Positions 34,651 to 42,517 of a stretch of 64,000 nucleotides of DNA are shown in pieces. The DNA lies in the IMG/VR virus record IMGVR_UViG_3300005253_001115, positions 202,641-266,640 of that record; one strand, given 5' to 3'. The first letter of the stretch is position 1; the number at the start of each line of letters is the position of its first letter. Below the pieces are notes generated by a model, which saw only the letters and a program-made list of their open reading frames with translations, was not told where the DNA came from and did not search any database. This DNA comes from a virus. The position numbers and the translations under genes are program-made.

Positions 34651-34960
34651 GACGCTTTCTCAGGCCGAACCAGAACTCTTGCATCTTGCCCAGCATGTAG
34701 TGGGTGATCTCCCCCACGCTGAGTTTGGCGATCACTGAATCGATGCCACAAAAGGGGCACAGTGCCGTGGCGTTACCGTGCATACCTGCATCCGGCATGC
34801 GAGATAAGAACGGGGTATCGTCAATCCACTCCTTGATAGGAAAATCCAGAGGGTCCCAGATGCGCTCGCAACAGAAACACCCCACCTGATTCGATGCCTC
34901 GATGGCGTGTCGATTCAGAGTGGACTTGCTGTGGATCTCGTGAAGCTGGCTTTCATTCAT
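34640..34960 (-). CDS. Cys-rich putative zinc-binding protein
   Basis: 106 aa. The pattern NRHAIEAS...GCFCCERIW...TALCPFCGIDSVI resembles a small bacterial cytoplasmic protein family with two Cys pairs and unknown role. Coupled to genes on both sides by overlaps. Confidence 0.68.
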   Translation of the reverse strand: MNESQLHEIHSKSTLNRHAIEASNQVGCFCCERIWDPLDFPIKEWIDDTPFLSRMPDAGMHGNATALCPFCGIDSVIAKLSVGEITHYMLGKMQEFWFGLRKRHER

Positions 34961-35190
34961 GAGTTACCTTTAGACAAGCTGAAAAAGTTTGGCTCCAATC
35001 CCGAATTTCTAAAAAGCTGGCGTATCTCTGTGGTAGTTCCGGGAACGATCAACCCGGGTACGATAGCAGCAGACGTGGAGAATGTACGGAGTTCTCTCCC
35101 GATGGCCACTGGCGCTGCGCCAATAGGCGATTCTGGTTTTGGGGCGTCTCCCTGAGGTCCAGATGAATTGTATCCAAAGACCAGAGACAT
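34957..35190 (-). CDS. Hypothetical small protein (uncertain)
   Basis: 77 aa, Pro/Ser/Gly-rich. The stop overlaps the next ATG (ATGA), which supports it, but no ribosome site is seen and other frames are also open here. Treat as tentative. Confidence 0.4.
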   Translation of the reverse strand: MSLVFGYNSSGPQGDAPKPESPIGAAPVAIGRELRTFSTSAAIVPGLIVPGTTTEIRQLFRNSGLEPNFFSLSKGNS

Positions 35191-35317
35191 CTGCGAGGAC
35201 TAGGGCAACCAGAGAACAACTGCTCCACTGTAACACATGATATCACCCCAATATTGATATGAAATAGAGTAGATAGCATGACTCTGATACACAAGCCACC
35301 CACCAACTTGAAGGAAT

Positions 35318-35845
35318 ATGATAGTGAAATCACTCAAAGAAATGATGGAATTAGGACATACTGTACAACTCGATGATGCCGAAGAGGAGATATATGCGGC
35401 ACTCGCTGGCTCTGGTCACCTTGATTCGCACATGTTGACACTTGCCGGACCGCTCGACGGGAAGCCTCGGCCACCTGAATGGTTTCGGGAGGAATTCCAC
35501 ACTATGTGTGCCGCTTACTTGCGCATGTACGACGAAAACCCTCAATGGCACATGGTGATAAATCGAGGCTGGTCCGGCACTGGTCAATGGAGTGCGCACG
35601 TAACTTGGGTGAACGAGAAGCCCCGGAAATTGAAATTCTTCACTTGGTGGTGGAATAAGCGTTTCGGCACGATGCGTTGTGTGCTATCTGTACACTCGAA
35701 TGGTCTCCGGTATATCGTAAAGAACATGGTGCAACCCGACGCCCGGACCTACGAAGGAGCACGAAATCGCCGAAATACCAAAAAAAGAGGTAAAGGTTTC
35801 CGTGGGGTTACCGATAAAGAGACCGATGCCGAAATCGAAGGATGA
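35318..35845 (+). CDS. Hypothetical protein
   Basis: 175 aa on the plus strand with a GAAGGAAT site. Trp-rich middle (FFTWWWNKRFGTMRC) and a basic C-terminus. No family is recognised. It forms a short plus-strand pair with the next gene, inserted between minus-strand runs. Confidence 0.6.
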   Translation: MIVKSLKEMMELGHTVQLDDAEEEIYAALAGSGHLDSHMLTLAGPLDGKPRPPEWFREEFHTMCAAYLRMYDENPQWHMVINRGWSGTGQWSAHVTWVNEKPRKLKFFTWWWNKRFGTMRCVLSVHSNGLRYIVKNMVQPDARTYEGARNRRNTKKRGKGFRGVTDKETDAEIEG

Positions 35846-36110
35846 CCCCAGAGAATTCAAGAACGAGAGCCTGCGAGACTGCTCAATGGACCGAGACGCC
35901 CAAGATATCCGCCGTCACGGGGAGCTTGAGAAGGCCAAGGACCGGGGCACCGCCAACATCGCCGAATACTTCTCTGGGATTCCGGCCGATCTGCTGACTG
36001 GGCTACCGGAGGTCATCAAGTCCCTTCCTGGGAAACTCGATGAGGACATGCTCGATATTTTGGCTGGTGCTCAACAAGCTCTGGAGATGCGGGACGCAGA
36101 AGACGACTAG
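35826..36110 (+). CDS. Hypothetical protein
   Basis: 94 aa from the ATG at 35826 with an AAAGAG site; a GTG 24 bp earlier is a possible alternative. Charged N-terminus, then an amphipathic region (EYFSGIPADLLTGLPEVI). No family is recognised. Overlaps the upstream gene by 20 bp and the convergent gene by 4 bp. Confidence 0.58.
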   Translation: MPKSKDDPREFKNESLRDCSMDRDAQDIRRHGELEKAKDRGTANIAEYFSGIPADLLTGLPEVIKSLPGKLDEDMLDILAGAQQALEMRDAEDD

Positions 36111-36298
36111 GGCCTGTGCTGCCAACACTGGATAACGTCCTCGATATCCTCCCGCTGGCGTTTGCATCTCGAACCGGCCCGGGTATCTTCAACGCAGCGC
36201 ATCAAGTCTGCCTCAAGATACTCCATGATGTGCTTGAGACGAGTACGCAACTCGTTCGTGACGCGCTCGGAATCCCAGTCTAAATCGCTGTCGGCCAT
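36107..36298 (-). CDS. Hypothetical small helical protein
   Basis: 63 aa, mostly one long charged helix with three Cys. No family is recognised. Confidence 0.5.
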   Translation of the reverse strand: MADSDLDWDSERVTNELRTRLKHIMEYLEADLMRCVEDTRAGSRCKRQREDIEDVIQCWQHRP

Positions 36299-36314
36299 GC
36301 TGCCTCGCTCCCTA

Positions 36315-36656
36315 TTAGTGTATCCTACCTTTCATGGTCGCAGTTGAGACTGAAGTGGTGTCCTTCAGCGGATCTTGTCCTGCGGGAACGATGTAATCGA
36401 AACCCCGTATTTCTTGCTTTACTTTATTCAAGGTCGCTACCACACCATCCCAATACATCGAGAGATCCGGTGGCATGTCCCCGCCAGAGACCACTACGTG
36501 GTAGGCATTCGTCCTGATCTTCTGCTCAATCGCGAATCCAAGCTGGTGAGGGCCGGTGATAATGGAACCCATCTGGCCCAGCTTGTCATTCCAGTTGACG
36601 ATCTCGTAATCGAGGTATCCGATGCCTTTGCCGTTTAGCGTGAATCTGATACGCAT
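36315..36656 (-). CDS. Hypothetical protein
   Basis: 113 aa, beta-rich start (MRIRFTLNGKGIGYLDYEI) and a mixed rest. Its start overlaps the stop of the metallopeptidase gene, so it is probably coupled to it. No family is recognised. Confidence 0.58.
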   Translation of the reverse strand: MRIRFTLNGKGIGYLDYEIVNWNDKLGQMGSIITGPHQLGFAIEQKIRTNAYHVVVSGGDMPPDLSMYWDGVVATLNKVKQEIRGFDYIVPAGQDPLKDTTSVSTATMKGRIH

Positions 36657-38917
36657 TAGTAGCCCCTCAGCGTGGCGATGATAAGGGCCATGTGCTCAGG
36701 GTCGTCCCGAACCATAGCACCCCACATGTGCTCGTTGTAGAATGCCTGGACCCCCATAGAGACTAGCTCGCCATGCCCTTCCCGGTCACCGTAGCTCTTA
36801 CCACAGTAGACAGAGAAGAAGTGGTCAGGAATGAACTCCTCGTTTTTGTCATAGTGCCTCAGGTCAGGATACGGCTGCCCTGTTTTGGGGTCAATATCCC
36901 CGTTCCTGACGAGGGGCTGGCCTTCTGTCCGGTTCTTGTAGAAACCAGAGAAACGTCGAGCTGTATCGGGGTTGCTAAACTCCATGTGGTGCGCGAATTC
37001 GTGGATGGCGATATCGTCCCTGTCCGAAGCCGACCCCCCGCTGTACTTGCGTGTGGTGTCCCACATCTCATGCTTAGGTACCTTCTTGAGGTCCGCCCCT
37101 ACACTGAGGCAGATACGCCCGTCGGACGAGCTGGCGTAGGCTCGCACCATAACCTCCGATTCCCATGTTATGCCCACCATCCCCGGCCCACCCACCACAT
37201 CACGGTGGGCAATCGAGAACAGGTCTTGTAGGCTCTCTTGGATCTTAGCGGAATTCGGATAGCGTGAGCTTTCCTCCAGCGTCTCCTTGGATATCTGGTC
37301 TCGGTGCTTCTGTCTCAAGACCAACAGCTTCTTTCCTGTCAAGCCAGCGATGCCCTTGCCTTTCGCGACTGTGTAGTCCTCATCTTTTTCGTTAATCTCA
37401 GCCCACGCAGCATTCCCTACATTGTGCAGTATTTCACCAGCGCTTTCGGCATCAATTTGGGTGTATTGGTTGACTTTCCTCATTGCATTTTTGATGGGTT
37501 GGCGAATTTTCTCCGCCTCCTTCAGGATCTTTTCGCTCGCCCGTAGTACGCCCATGTGCGCGTTTCTTCCGAGTTGGTCGATGGCATCTTTGTCGTCTTC
37601 TAGGTCAGAGACCAGTTTAGCGAATTCACCCGTCTCCAGAGACTTGCTGTCTCTACGCTTTAGGATGTCAGCCTTTCTAGTTTGGTACTCCTTTTCGAAT
37701 TCCTCAGAAGCGTATTCTGCCTCTGCCAGGGCGGACCCTGCCAGCATGTAAGCTCTTTGTGCCGCGTCGATACCAGACCAATCAGCCCACTGCTTCATTT
37801 CCGTGGTCGCTTTCTCAGCAGCTTTGCGGTGATCGTGAAGATAGGAGTTCGGTGTCCATGATTCACTTAGACCGAAGCTCTCCCACAACATCCTGTTCGC
37901 CGACTCATCTCCAACTCTGGCCGAGCGGTCTAGTATTGCCATCGCCAGCTTCGTATTAGTCTCGAAGGGGGACCTTTCAACGGGGTCGATTTGTTGCCCC
38001 ATTCGCATTCGAAGCAAGTTCTGAAGAGTAACGGGTGCATCGGGATCATCCACGAACATCCTAGCTAAGTCGGCTCCTCCGAGTGTGGGCGACTCCCGCC
38101 AACTCGCCAGAAGCTCTTTCATTTTCGTTATCTTGCGGTAGGCGAGGTCCCGCCCAGAGTCCGGGATAGCGTCCATGTCAAAATTAGACAACTGTAGTAG
38201 ATCTTCTACCTCTAGAGTTTCCGGTCTATTTTGTACCTTGTCCCAGGTTTGAATGTCTCGCGGGTCGTCAGCCTTGATCGAGCTATTGAACTGATCCACA
38301 GCGAACTGGGCTTTGTCTACTTTCTTTTTGAAGTAGTTACCGCCTCTCTTGCTGGGCGGAATATCCTTATTGCTAATAAACTCCAGCGCCTCGTTTACAG
38401 CGGCTTGTAGCGCCTCGACGGCCTTCAGGTTCTCGGCCCTGTCGTCGCTTTGGAGAGCCTGGGCAGCCTCTTTCAGCTTGATGGCTTTGGTGTTGCCCTT
38501 CGGGGTTCTAACCAGTACAGCCTGAAGGGACTCAAGAGCTTGAGCCACCATGTCCTTCTGGCGTGCCCACTGTCCTTCCGGCACCAACTCAATAGCCTCC
38601 GCAGAGGGGCCAGGCTCCTCAGGAGCGGGCTCGCTGGGCTTGTTGTCATCCCAGTCCACATCCCGCTCGTTACGCTCGTCAGCGGAGTTCTCGTCGGTCC
38701 AGTAAGGGTTCTCTCCTGGCTCTGGTCGGTGAGCTTCTCCGTCGTGGCAGTCCTTGTCTTTTGAGATCCACCCGTCACCACAAGGGATATCGTCGGGACT
38801 GTTAGGTACTTTGTCGCCCGCGTAAGCAGGGTCCTCGTCTTCCGTAATGAAGCTGTCCCAATTCAAAAAATCACGCATCGGTAGCCACCTAAAGGGGTTT
38901 ACACTAGAAATAACCAT
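36656..38917 (-). CDS. Large protein with C-terminal zinc metallopeptidase domain
   Basis: 753 aa. After an acidic, Pro-rich N-terminal 110 residues comes a long helical stretch, then a C-terminal domain with IHEFAHHME (HExxH zinc-protease motif near residue 640) and a downstream NEEFIPDHF that may give the third ligand. A similar domain is found in phage head-morphogenesis fusions and toxins. Start could be the inner ATG at 38878 (AGGTGG site). The J-domain gene upstream could be a folding partner. Function inferred from motif only. Confidence 0.65.
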   Translation of the reverse strand: MVISSVNPFRWLPMRDFLNWDSFITEDEDPAYAGDKVPNSPDDIPCGDGWISKDKDCHDGEAHRPEPGENPYWTDENSADERNERDVDWDDNKPSEPAPEEPGPSAEAIELVPEGQWARQKDMVAQALESLQAVLVRTPKGNTKAIKLKEAAQALQSDDRAENLKAVEALQAAVNEALEFISNKDIPPSKRGGNYFKKKVDKAQFAVDQFNSSIKADDPRDIQTWDKVQNRPETLEVEDLLQLSNFDMDAIPDSGRDLAYRKITKMKELLASWRESPTLGGADLARMFVDDPDAPVTLQNLLRMRMGQQIDPVERSPFETNTKLAMAILDRSARVGDESANRMLWESFGLSESWTPNSYLHDHRKAAEKATTEMKQWADWSGIDAAQRAYMLAGSALAEAEYASEEFEKEYQTRKADILKRRDSKSLETGEFAKLVSDLEDDKDAIDQLGRNAHMGVLRASEKILKEAEKIRQPIKNAMRKVNQYTQIDAESAGEILHNVGNAAWAEINEKDEDYTVAKGKGIAGLTGKKLLVLRQKHRDQISKETLEESSRYPNSAKIQESLQDLFSIAHRDVVGGPGMVGITWESEVMVRAYASSSDGRICLSVGADLKKVPKHEMWDTTRKYSGGSASDRDDIAIHEFAHHMEFSNPDTARRFSGFYKNRTEGQPLVRNGDIDPKTGQPYPDLRHYDKNEEFIPDHFFSVYCGKSYGDREGHGELVSMGVQAFYNEHMWGAMVRDDPEHMALIIATLRGY

Positions 38918-38938
38918 CTAATGAGGGCATCGGATTCC

Positions 38939-39475
38939 CTAGTTGCCCCTTTCTTTCATCTTTTTGGCCCACTTCTTCTGCCACTCGGACTGCGGAGTGT
39001 CGTTCAGAATATCCTCGACCGAAGCCGTAGCCCTGTGTGGCCCAGAGGCTCTTGTTTGCGATCTACGGGCTTTTCTCCTTCTAGGCGATGGCGGAGTGGC
39101 CTTAGCGAAGAGGTGGTCCCTCTGCTCGTCATAGTAACCGTCAGGGCCAGATTTGTAATACTTCAGGGTTGGATCGTTGGTTCCCCAGTTCGGCGGGGGC
39201 GGCTTCCTTCTGGCTTCCTTCCGCTTCTTCTCCCTATGGTGGTAAGAGGTCCCCGTGGGGGGTTTTGACCTTATCACCGGCTCTCGGTACGGACACTTCC
39301 CTGCCTTGGTGGGGTTGGTGATTGCTCGGTAGGCCCAATTGACCAATTGGAACTCCATATCTGGTAGATCCGGGTTCAGGTCAGGATGGGTTTCCCTGGA
39401 GAGCTTCCGGTAAGCGTTCTTGATCCGCTTCCTAGTGGAACCTCTTTCAATTTCGAGCACCTTGTACGGGTCCAT
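38939..39475 (-). CDS. J-domain (DnaJ-like) protein
   Basis: 178 aa. Residues 1-65 are a J-domain (DPYKVLEIERGSTRKRIKNA, then ETHPDLNPD) with the HPD triad that stimulates Hsp70. The rest is basic, Pro-rich and without the DnaJ zinc or peptide-binding domains. It probably recruits host DnaK to phage assembly or replication. An acidic/basic C-terminus ends EWQKKWAKKMKERGN. Confidence 0.85.
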   Translation of the reverse strand: MDPYKVLEIERGSTRKRIKNAYRKLSRETHPDLNPDLPDMEFQLVNWAYRAITNPTKAGKCPYREPVIRSKPPTGTSYHHREKKRKEARRKPPPPNWGTNDPTLKYYKSGPDGYYDEQRDHLFAKATPPSPRRRKARRSQTRASGPHRATASVEDILNDTPQSEWQKKWAKKMKERGN

Positions 39476-39499
39476 GCGTCTAAATAGCGCATTTAGATG

Positions 39500-39637
39500 T
39501 TACAGTCTCCAAAAGATAAAGCCTCCGAAGCCTAACATAGCCAAGAGCGCAATTACCTCAATTATGTCCATTAGTGACCAACCGCACCTCAGTAGATATA
39601 TTTCGGCGCGTACCAACCGTACACCTAAACTGTTCAT
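39500..39637 (-). CDS. Small membrane protein
   Basis: 45 aa, too short for usual gene finders. The ATG overlaps the upstream TGA and has a strong GAGGAG site. The C-terminal half (IALLAMLGFGGFIF) is a membrane segment. No family is recognised. Confidence 0.6.
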   Translation of the reverse strand: MNSLGVRLVRAEIYLLRCGWSLMDIIEVIALLAMLGFGGFIFWRL

Positions 39638-40038
39638 TTTCTCTCCTCTGCCGCGAAATGCTGCTGAACATCCGACAGAAGCTCGTCCAGCTTCCCCTCA
39701 AGGATGTCCTTGTAGCGATAGGTCTTCCCGGAACGGTGGTCCTTCACACGCTGATCGGACTCGTGATAAGTCCTTACACGTTCTGTACTTGTAGCCTCTA
39801 CTTGCGTTTTAGCGGCCTCTTTCATCAGAGGCACGAGGATATTCGTCATGCGCTTGAAGGCAGCCTTCTTGTTCTTTCCCTGCTCCTTATGCTCCTCGGC
39901 TTTAGCTGTAATCCCAGTTTCTACATGTGTTAATCGAACAGCCGTATCCCTTTTATTTCGATTTTGACCACCTTTGCCGCTAGCGCGGTAGTAGTCGATT
40001 CTGATGTCTTCTTTACGAACTGTCTGTGGCCACGCCAT
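39634..40038 (-). CDS. GGQ release-factor-like protein
   Basis: 134 aa from the ATG at 40038. Residues 17-45 hold SGKGGQNRNKRDTAVRLTH, the GGQ peptidyl-tRNA hydrolysis motif and its helix, followed by KAEEHKEQGKNKKAAF as in RF domain 3/ArfB/PrfH. The codon-recognition domains of RF1/RF2 are absent. A C-terminal YRYKDILEGKLDELL helix resembles RF1/2 ends. It may rescue stalled ribosomes during infection. Known in other large phages; the exact role is inferred. Confidence 0.83.
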   Translation of the reverse strand: MAWPQTVRKEDIRIDYYRASGKGGQNRNKRDTAVRLTHVETGITAKAEEHKEQGKNKKAAFKRMTNILVPLMKEAAKTQVEATSTERVRTYHESDQRVKDHRSGKTYRYKDILEGKLDELLSDVQQHFAAEERK

Positions 40039-40096
40039 TTTGTTTCTCACATGCTTATGTTTAGGAGGGAGTATTACTAAAGAAAGGATCATCTTT

Positions 40097-40900
40097 ATGT
40101 TACTATCATTGCCTTTTGAAGAGATAATTGCACGGTACCAGAAAGGAGAATCCCAAGCACAACTTGCTAATAGCTTTAGTGTAGACCGGCGAACTATTAG
40201 GAGAAGGCTGGTTAAAGCTGATATACCTCTTAGGTCTGGTGGAGAGGCTTCCAAGGTCCAAAAAAACAAAGCCTTTACTGCATCCACTGTGGTAAACGAA
40301 TTGGTCGATGGAATGTTATTAGGTGATGCTTGGATAGAGCAAGGACAAGACAACGCTCGCCTTGGTATTGAAGTGACCAAAAAATCCGAAGGGTGGATAG
40401 AACAGATATCTGATATCCTCACAGCGCACGAGGTCAAGCATTCCATAGGGTATAGAAAACCCAGAGAAAAAATAATAAACGGCATTCATACCCGATCAAA
40501 GGAAAGCGTTATGCTTAGGACCAGTCTATATCCTAATTTTGCTGTCCAAAGACTACGGTGGTATCCAGAAGGTACAAAAATAGTGCCCAGAGATTTAGAA
40601 CTTACTGCAAGTAGTATAGCTCATTGGTATTGGGGTGACGGATCAACCAGCAAGTATATGGTCCGTCTATACACGAACAATTTCTTAGAAAAAGACTGTG
40701 AATTCCTAGTAAGCTGTCTGTTGGAGTTCGGAGTAAGTTTTTCAATAAGCAAAAGTCGCAAAAATCCTGTTCTTAGTCTGTACAACAATTCTGAAAGAGA
40801 AAGGTTTCTGGACCTAGTTCGGGACCACGTTCCAGAATGTTTCGAATACAAAGTACAAAAACCTGTAATAGTGAGAAGAAGCAAGCCTACTCTTTTTTGA
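40097..40900 (+). CDS. LAGLIDADG homing endonuclease-like protein
   Basis: 267 aa from the ATG at 40097. An N-terminal helix-turn-helix (GESQAQLANSF...RRTIRRRL) is followed by the two LAGLIDADG-type helices (ELVDGMLLGDAW and IAHWYWGDGS) of a single-chain enzyme. The gene is A+T-rich with AGA and ATA codons, unlike its neighbours, which points to recent transfer. It lies directly upstream of the hairpin array with no terminator between. Confidence 0.82.
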   Translation: MLLSLPFEEIIARYQKGESQAQLANSFSVDRRTIRRRLVKADIPLRSGGEASKVQKNKAFTASTVVNELVDGMLLGDAWIEQGQDNARLGIEVTKKSEGWIEQISDILTAHEVKHSIGYRKPREKIINGIHTRSKESVMLRTSLYPNFAVQRLRWYPEGTKIVPRDLELTASSIAHWYWGDGSTSKYMVRLYTNNFLEKDCEFLVSCLLEFGVSFSISKSRKNPVLSLYNNSERERFLDLVRDHVPECFEYKVQKPVIVRRSKPTLF

Positions 40901-40906
40901 AAATTC

Positions 40907-40962
40907 CTGCGCCGTAGACACCATAGTACCGGATTACACTGTCATGTTGGTCTACGGCGCAG
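40907..40962 (+). repeat. Hairpin unit 1
   Basis: Perfect 13-bp stem CTGCGCCGTAGAC/GTCTACGGCGCAG around a 30-nt loop whose centre is GGATTACA with 11 nt on each side. Confidence 0.9.
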
Positions 40963-40965
40963 AAC

Positions 40966-41015
40966 GAGGCACGGCATTCTCCTTTTGGATTACACTGCTA
41001 TGTAGGACGTTCCTC
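40966..41015 (+). repeat. Hairpin unit 2
   Basis: 10-bp stem with two mismatches (GAGGCACGGC/GACGTTCCTC); 30-nt loop, core GGATTACA. The loop differs from that of unit 5 at two positions. Confidence 0.85.
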
Positions 41016-41027
41016 TTTGAAAATTCC

Positions 41028-41081
41028 TGCGCCGCAGACATCATAATGTCGGGTTACATCACCGAGTCGGTCTGCGGCGCA
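41028..41081 (+). repeat. Hairpin unit 3
   Basis: 12-bp stem TGCGCCGCAGAC/GTCTGCGGCGCA; 30-nt loop with core GGGTTACA. The stem differs from unit 1 by a compensated T-A to C-G change. Confidence 0.9.
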
Positions 41082-41092
41082 AGTTAAAATGT

Positions 41093-41145
41093 AGTAGACA
41101 CGGCAAGACCACTCGGGCTACAACTTCAACACGGCCGTGTCTACT
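41093..41145 (+). repeat. Hairpin unit 4
   Basis: Perfect 12-bp stem AGTAGACACGGC/GCCGTGTCTACT; loop of 29 nt with core GGGCTACA, the only loop one base short. Confidence 0.9.
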
Positions 41146-41157
41146 GTGTTAGAAAAG

Positions 41158-41207
41158 GAGGCGCGACATTCTCCTTTTGGGTTACACTGCTATGTGGGCC
41201 GTGCCTC
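41158..41207 (+). repeat. Hairpin unit 5
   Basis: 10-bp stem with one mismatch and one wobble (GAGGCGCGAC/GCCGTGCCTC); 30-nt loop with core GGGTTACA. An alternative AAAAGGAG/CTCCTTTT pairing lies at 41153-41178. Confidence 0.87.
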
Positions 41208-41218
41208 TTTGAAAATTC

Positions 41219-41276
41219 CTGCGCTGCATGGCACGGCTCTGGGGGGTTACAACATCGCTAAGGCCACACAGCGCAG
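41219..41276 (+). repeat. Hairpin unit 6
   Basis: 14-bp stem with a 2x2 internal mismatch (CTGCGCTGCATGGC/GCCACACAGCGCAG); 30-nt loop with core GGGTTACA. Confidence 0.88.
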
Positions 41277-41286
41277 GTTAAAATGT

Positions 41287-41340
41287 AGTAGACACGGCAT
41301 ATCCCAAACGGGTTACAACATTCTGCTGGCCGTGTCTACT
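41287..41340 (+). repeat. Hairpin unit 7
   Basis: Perfect 12-bp stem identical to unit 4; 30-nt loop with core GGGTTACA but different flanking 11-mers, showing that loop and stem vary separately. Confidence 0.9.
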
Positions 41341-41349
41341 TTCGTTAGA

Positions 41350-42174
41350 TCAATCCGATACCTTCCGCCACTGCTTCCACAGTTCCCGCAGGATGCGCTT
41401 CGACAGGAGCCTACGCTGGTGTAGGAAGATGTGGCCCGTTGTCCAGTCAGGGTGTGCAGCAGCAGCTTTGGCCTTCACTCCCTCAGAATATTGGTAGAAT
41501 TCATTGTTGGTCTTCTTGCCGTTCTGGTGAACAGTACCCTGCACAACGAACATCATGGATCTCCTGCTCGGGTTGTAACCGTGCAGTTTAGCCATTTCAG
41601 TGCCACGTCGAAGGCGCTGGCGAACCATGGGATCTTGCGCATTCTCGGACACCATACCTAGCCCAAAACGCTTCCACAATTTAGCGGGCGTGGCGAAATT
41701 ACGCAAGTCGGCTCCGGCTTCTGCCAATATCCTTCCTACAGCTAGGAGGCTCAGGCCGGGGGTTCCTTTACCGGGGCGACCAACCCACGAAGCGATCGGC
41801 ATACCTGCCACTATGGCAGTGATGTCTTTGTGGTATTGCCTTATTTGGGGGTCGAAGCCCCTGATAGCAGGGACCATAGCGAGCGCCATAATCTCCACTT
41901 TCGCAGCAAATACCTCTATTGGGTCGGTGGAGGTCCGATCAATCTCGTCAGGCTTCACATGCAACATCCACTTTTTGTGGACGGCAGTTGCCAGCGCTCC
42001 GTCTTTTGTGCAGAGAGCGTACTTCTTAACGAAGCACGTCTTACCTTTGCAGTGGTGGTCCTGCACAGCACGCTTGATGACGCCATGTAACTGCTGGTTG
42101 AGGGACTCTCTTGCTCTCTCAAGATTCAGACAATCTCTATGGAGGCCGAGGAGTTTAGTGATTTCGTTGTGCAT
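41350..42174 (-). CDS. IS110-type (Transposase_20) protein lacking the RuvC-like domain
   Basis: 274 aa. From about residue 130 it follows the C-terminal domain of IS110/IS1111 recombinases: GTPGLSLLAVGRILAEAGAD, FATPAKLWKRFGLGMV, an SRRS segment, YQYSEGVKAKA and a final LLSKRILRELWKQW helix. The N-terminus is a coiled helix plus a basic Cys/His stretch, without the DEDD RuvC-like nuclease block that normally precedes it. The gene sits between hairpin clusters, and unit 8 lies just before its start (AAGGA site). It could bind or recombine the hairpins; catalytic competence is uncertain. Confidence 0.72.
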   Translation of the reverse strand: MHNEITKLLGLHRDCLNLERARESLNQQLHGVIKRAVQDHHCKGKTCFVKKYALCTKDGALATAVHKKWMLHVKPDEIDRTSTDPIEVFAAKVEIMALAMVPAIRGFDPQIRQYHKDITAIVAGMPIASWVGRPGKGTPGLSLLAVGRILAEAGADLRNFATPAKLWKRFGLGMVSENAQDPMVRQRLRRGTEMAKLHGYNPSRRSMMFVVQGTVHQNGKKTNNEFYQYSEGVKAKAAAAHPDWTTGHIFLHQRRLLSKRILRELWKQWRKVSD

Positions 42175-42189
42175 TTTCTAATCCTTGTA

Positions 42190-42245
42190 GGAGCGGCACG
42201 GAATGCTCCAAACGGGTTACACTGCATCTATGTCCGTGCCGCTCC
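42190..42245 (+). repeat. Hairpin unit 8
   Basis: Perfect 13-bp stem GGAGCGGCACGGA/TCCGTGCCGCTCC; 30-nt loop, core GGGTTACA. It occupies the leader of the IS110-type gene (opposite strand). Confidence 0.9.
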
Positions 42246-42252
42246 GTAATAT

Positions 42253-42308
42253 AGGGCGGTTGGTCAATGAGATTTCGGGTTACAAATGGGAGTTGGACCA
42301 ACCATCCT
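42253..42308 (+). repeat. Hairpin unit 9
   Basis: 13-bp stem with one mismatch and one wobble (AGGGCGGTTGGTC/GACCAACCATCCT); 30-nt loop, core GGGTTACA. Confidence 0.88.
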
Positions 42309-42316
42309 GTAAAGTT

Positions 42317-42372
42317 GGGGCGACGCCGCACAGCGGATTCGGGTTGCATGAGCGCATCGACAGCGTAGCCCC
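42317..42372 (+). repeat. Hairpin unit 10
   Basis: 13-bp stem with three mismatches (GGGGCGACGCCGC/ACAGCGTAGCCCC); 30-nt loop, core GGGTTGCA. Confidence 0.8.
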
Positions 42373-42384
42373 TTTGTAAGTTAT

Positions 42385-42438
42385 GAGCGGCGCGACACTC
42401 TCCCAAAGGGTTGCATCACGGCGGTGGTCGCGCCGCTC
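42385..42438 (+). repeat. Hairpin unit 11
   Basis: Perfect 12-bp stem GAGCGGCGCGAC/GTCGCGCCGCTC; 30-nt loop, core GGGTTGCA. Confidence 0.9.
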
Positions 42439-42456
42439 TGTTATATTGAGTATTTT

Positions 42457-42512
42457 AGTGAGGTTGGTCACTCTTCTAGAGGGTTACACCGGTCTTTTGG
42501 ACCAGCCTCACT
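42457..42512 (+). repeat. Hairpin unit 12
   Basis: 13-bp stem with one G-T wobble (AGTGAGGTTGGTC/GACCAGCCTCACT); 30-nt loop, core GGGTTACA. It ends just before the stop of the next minus-strand gene. Confidence 0.9.
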
Positions 42513-42517
42513 GTGAT

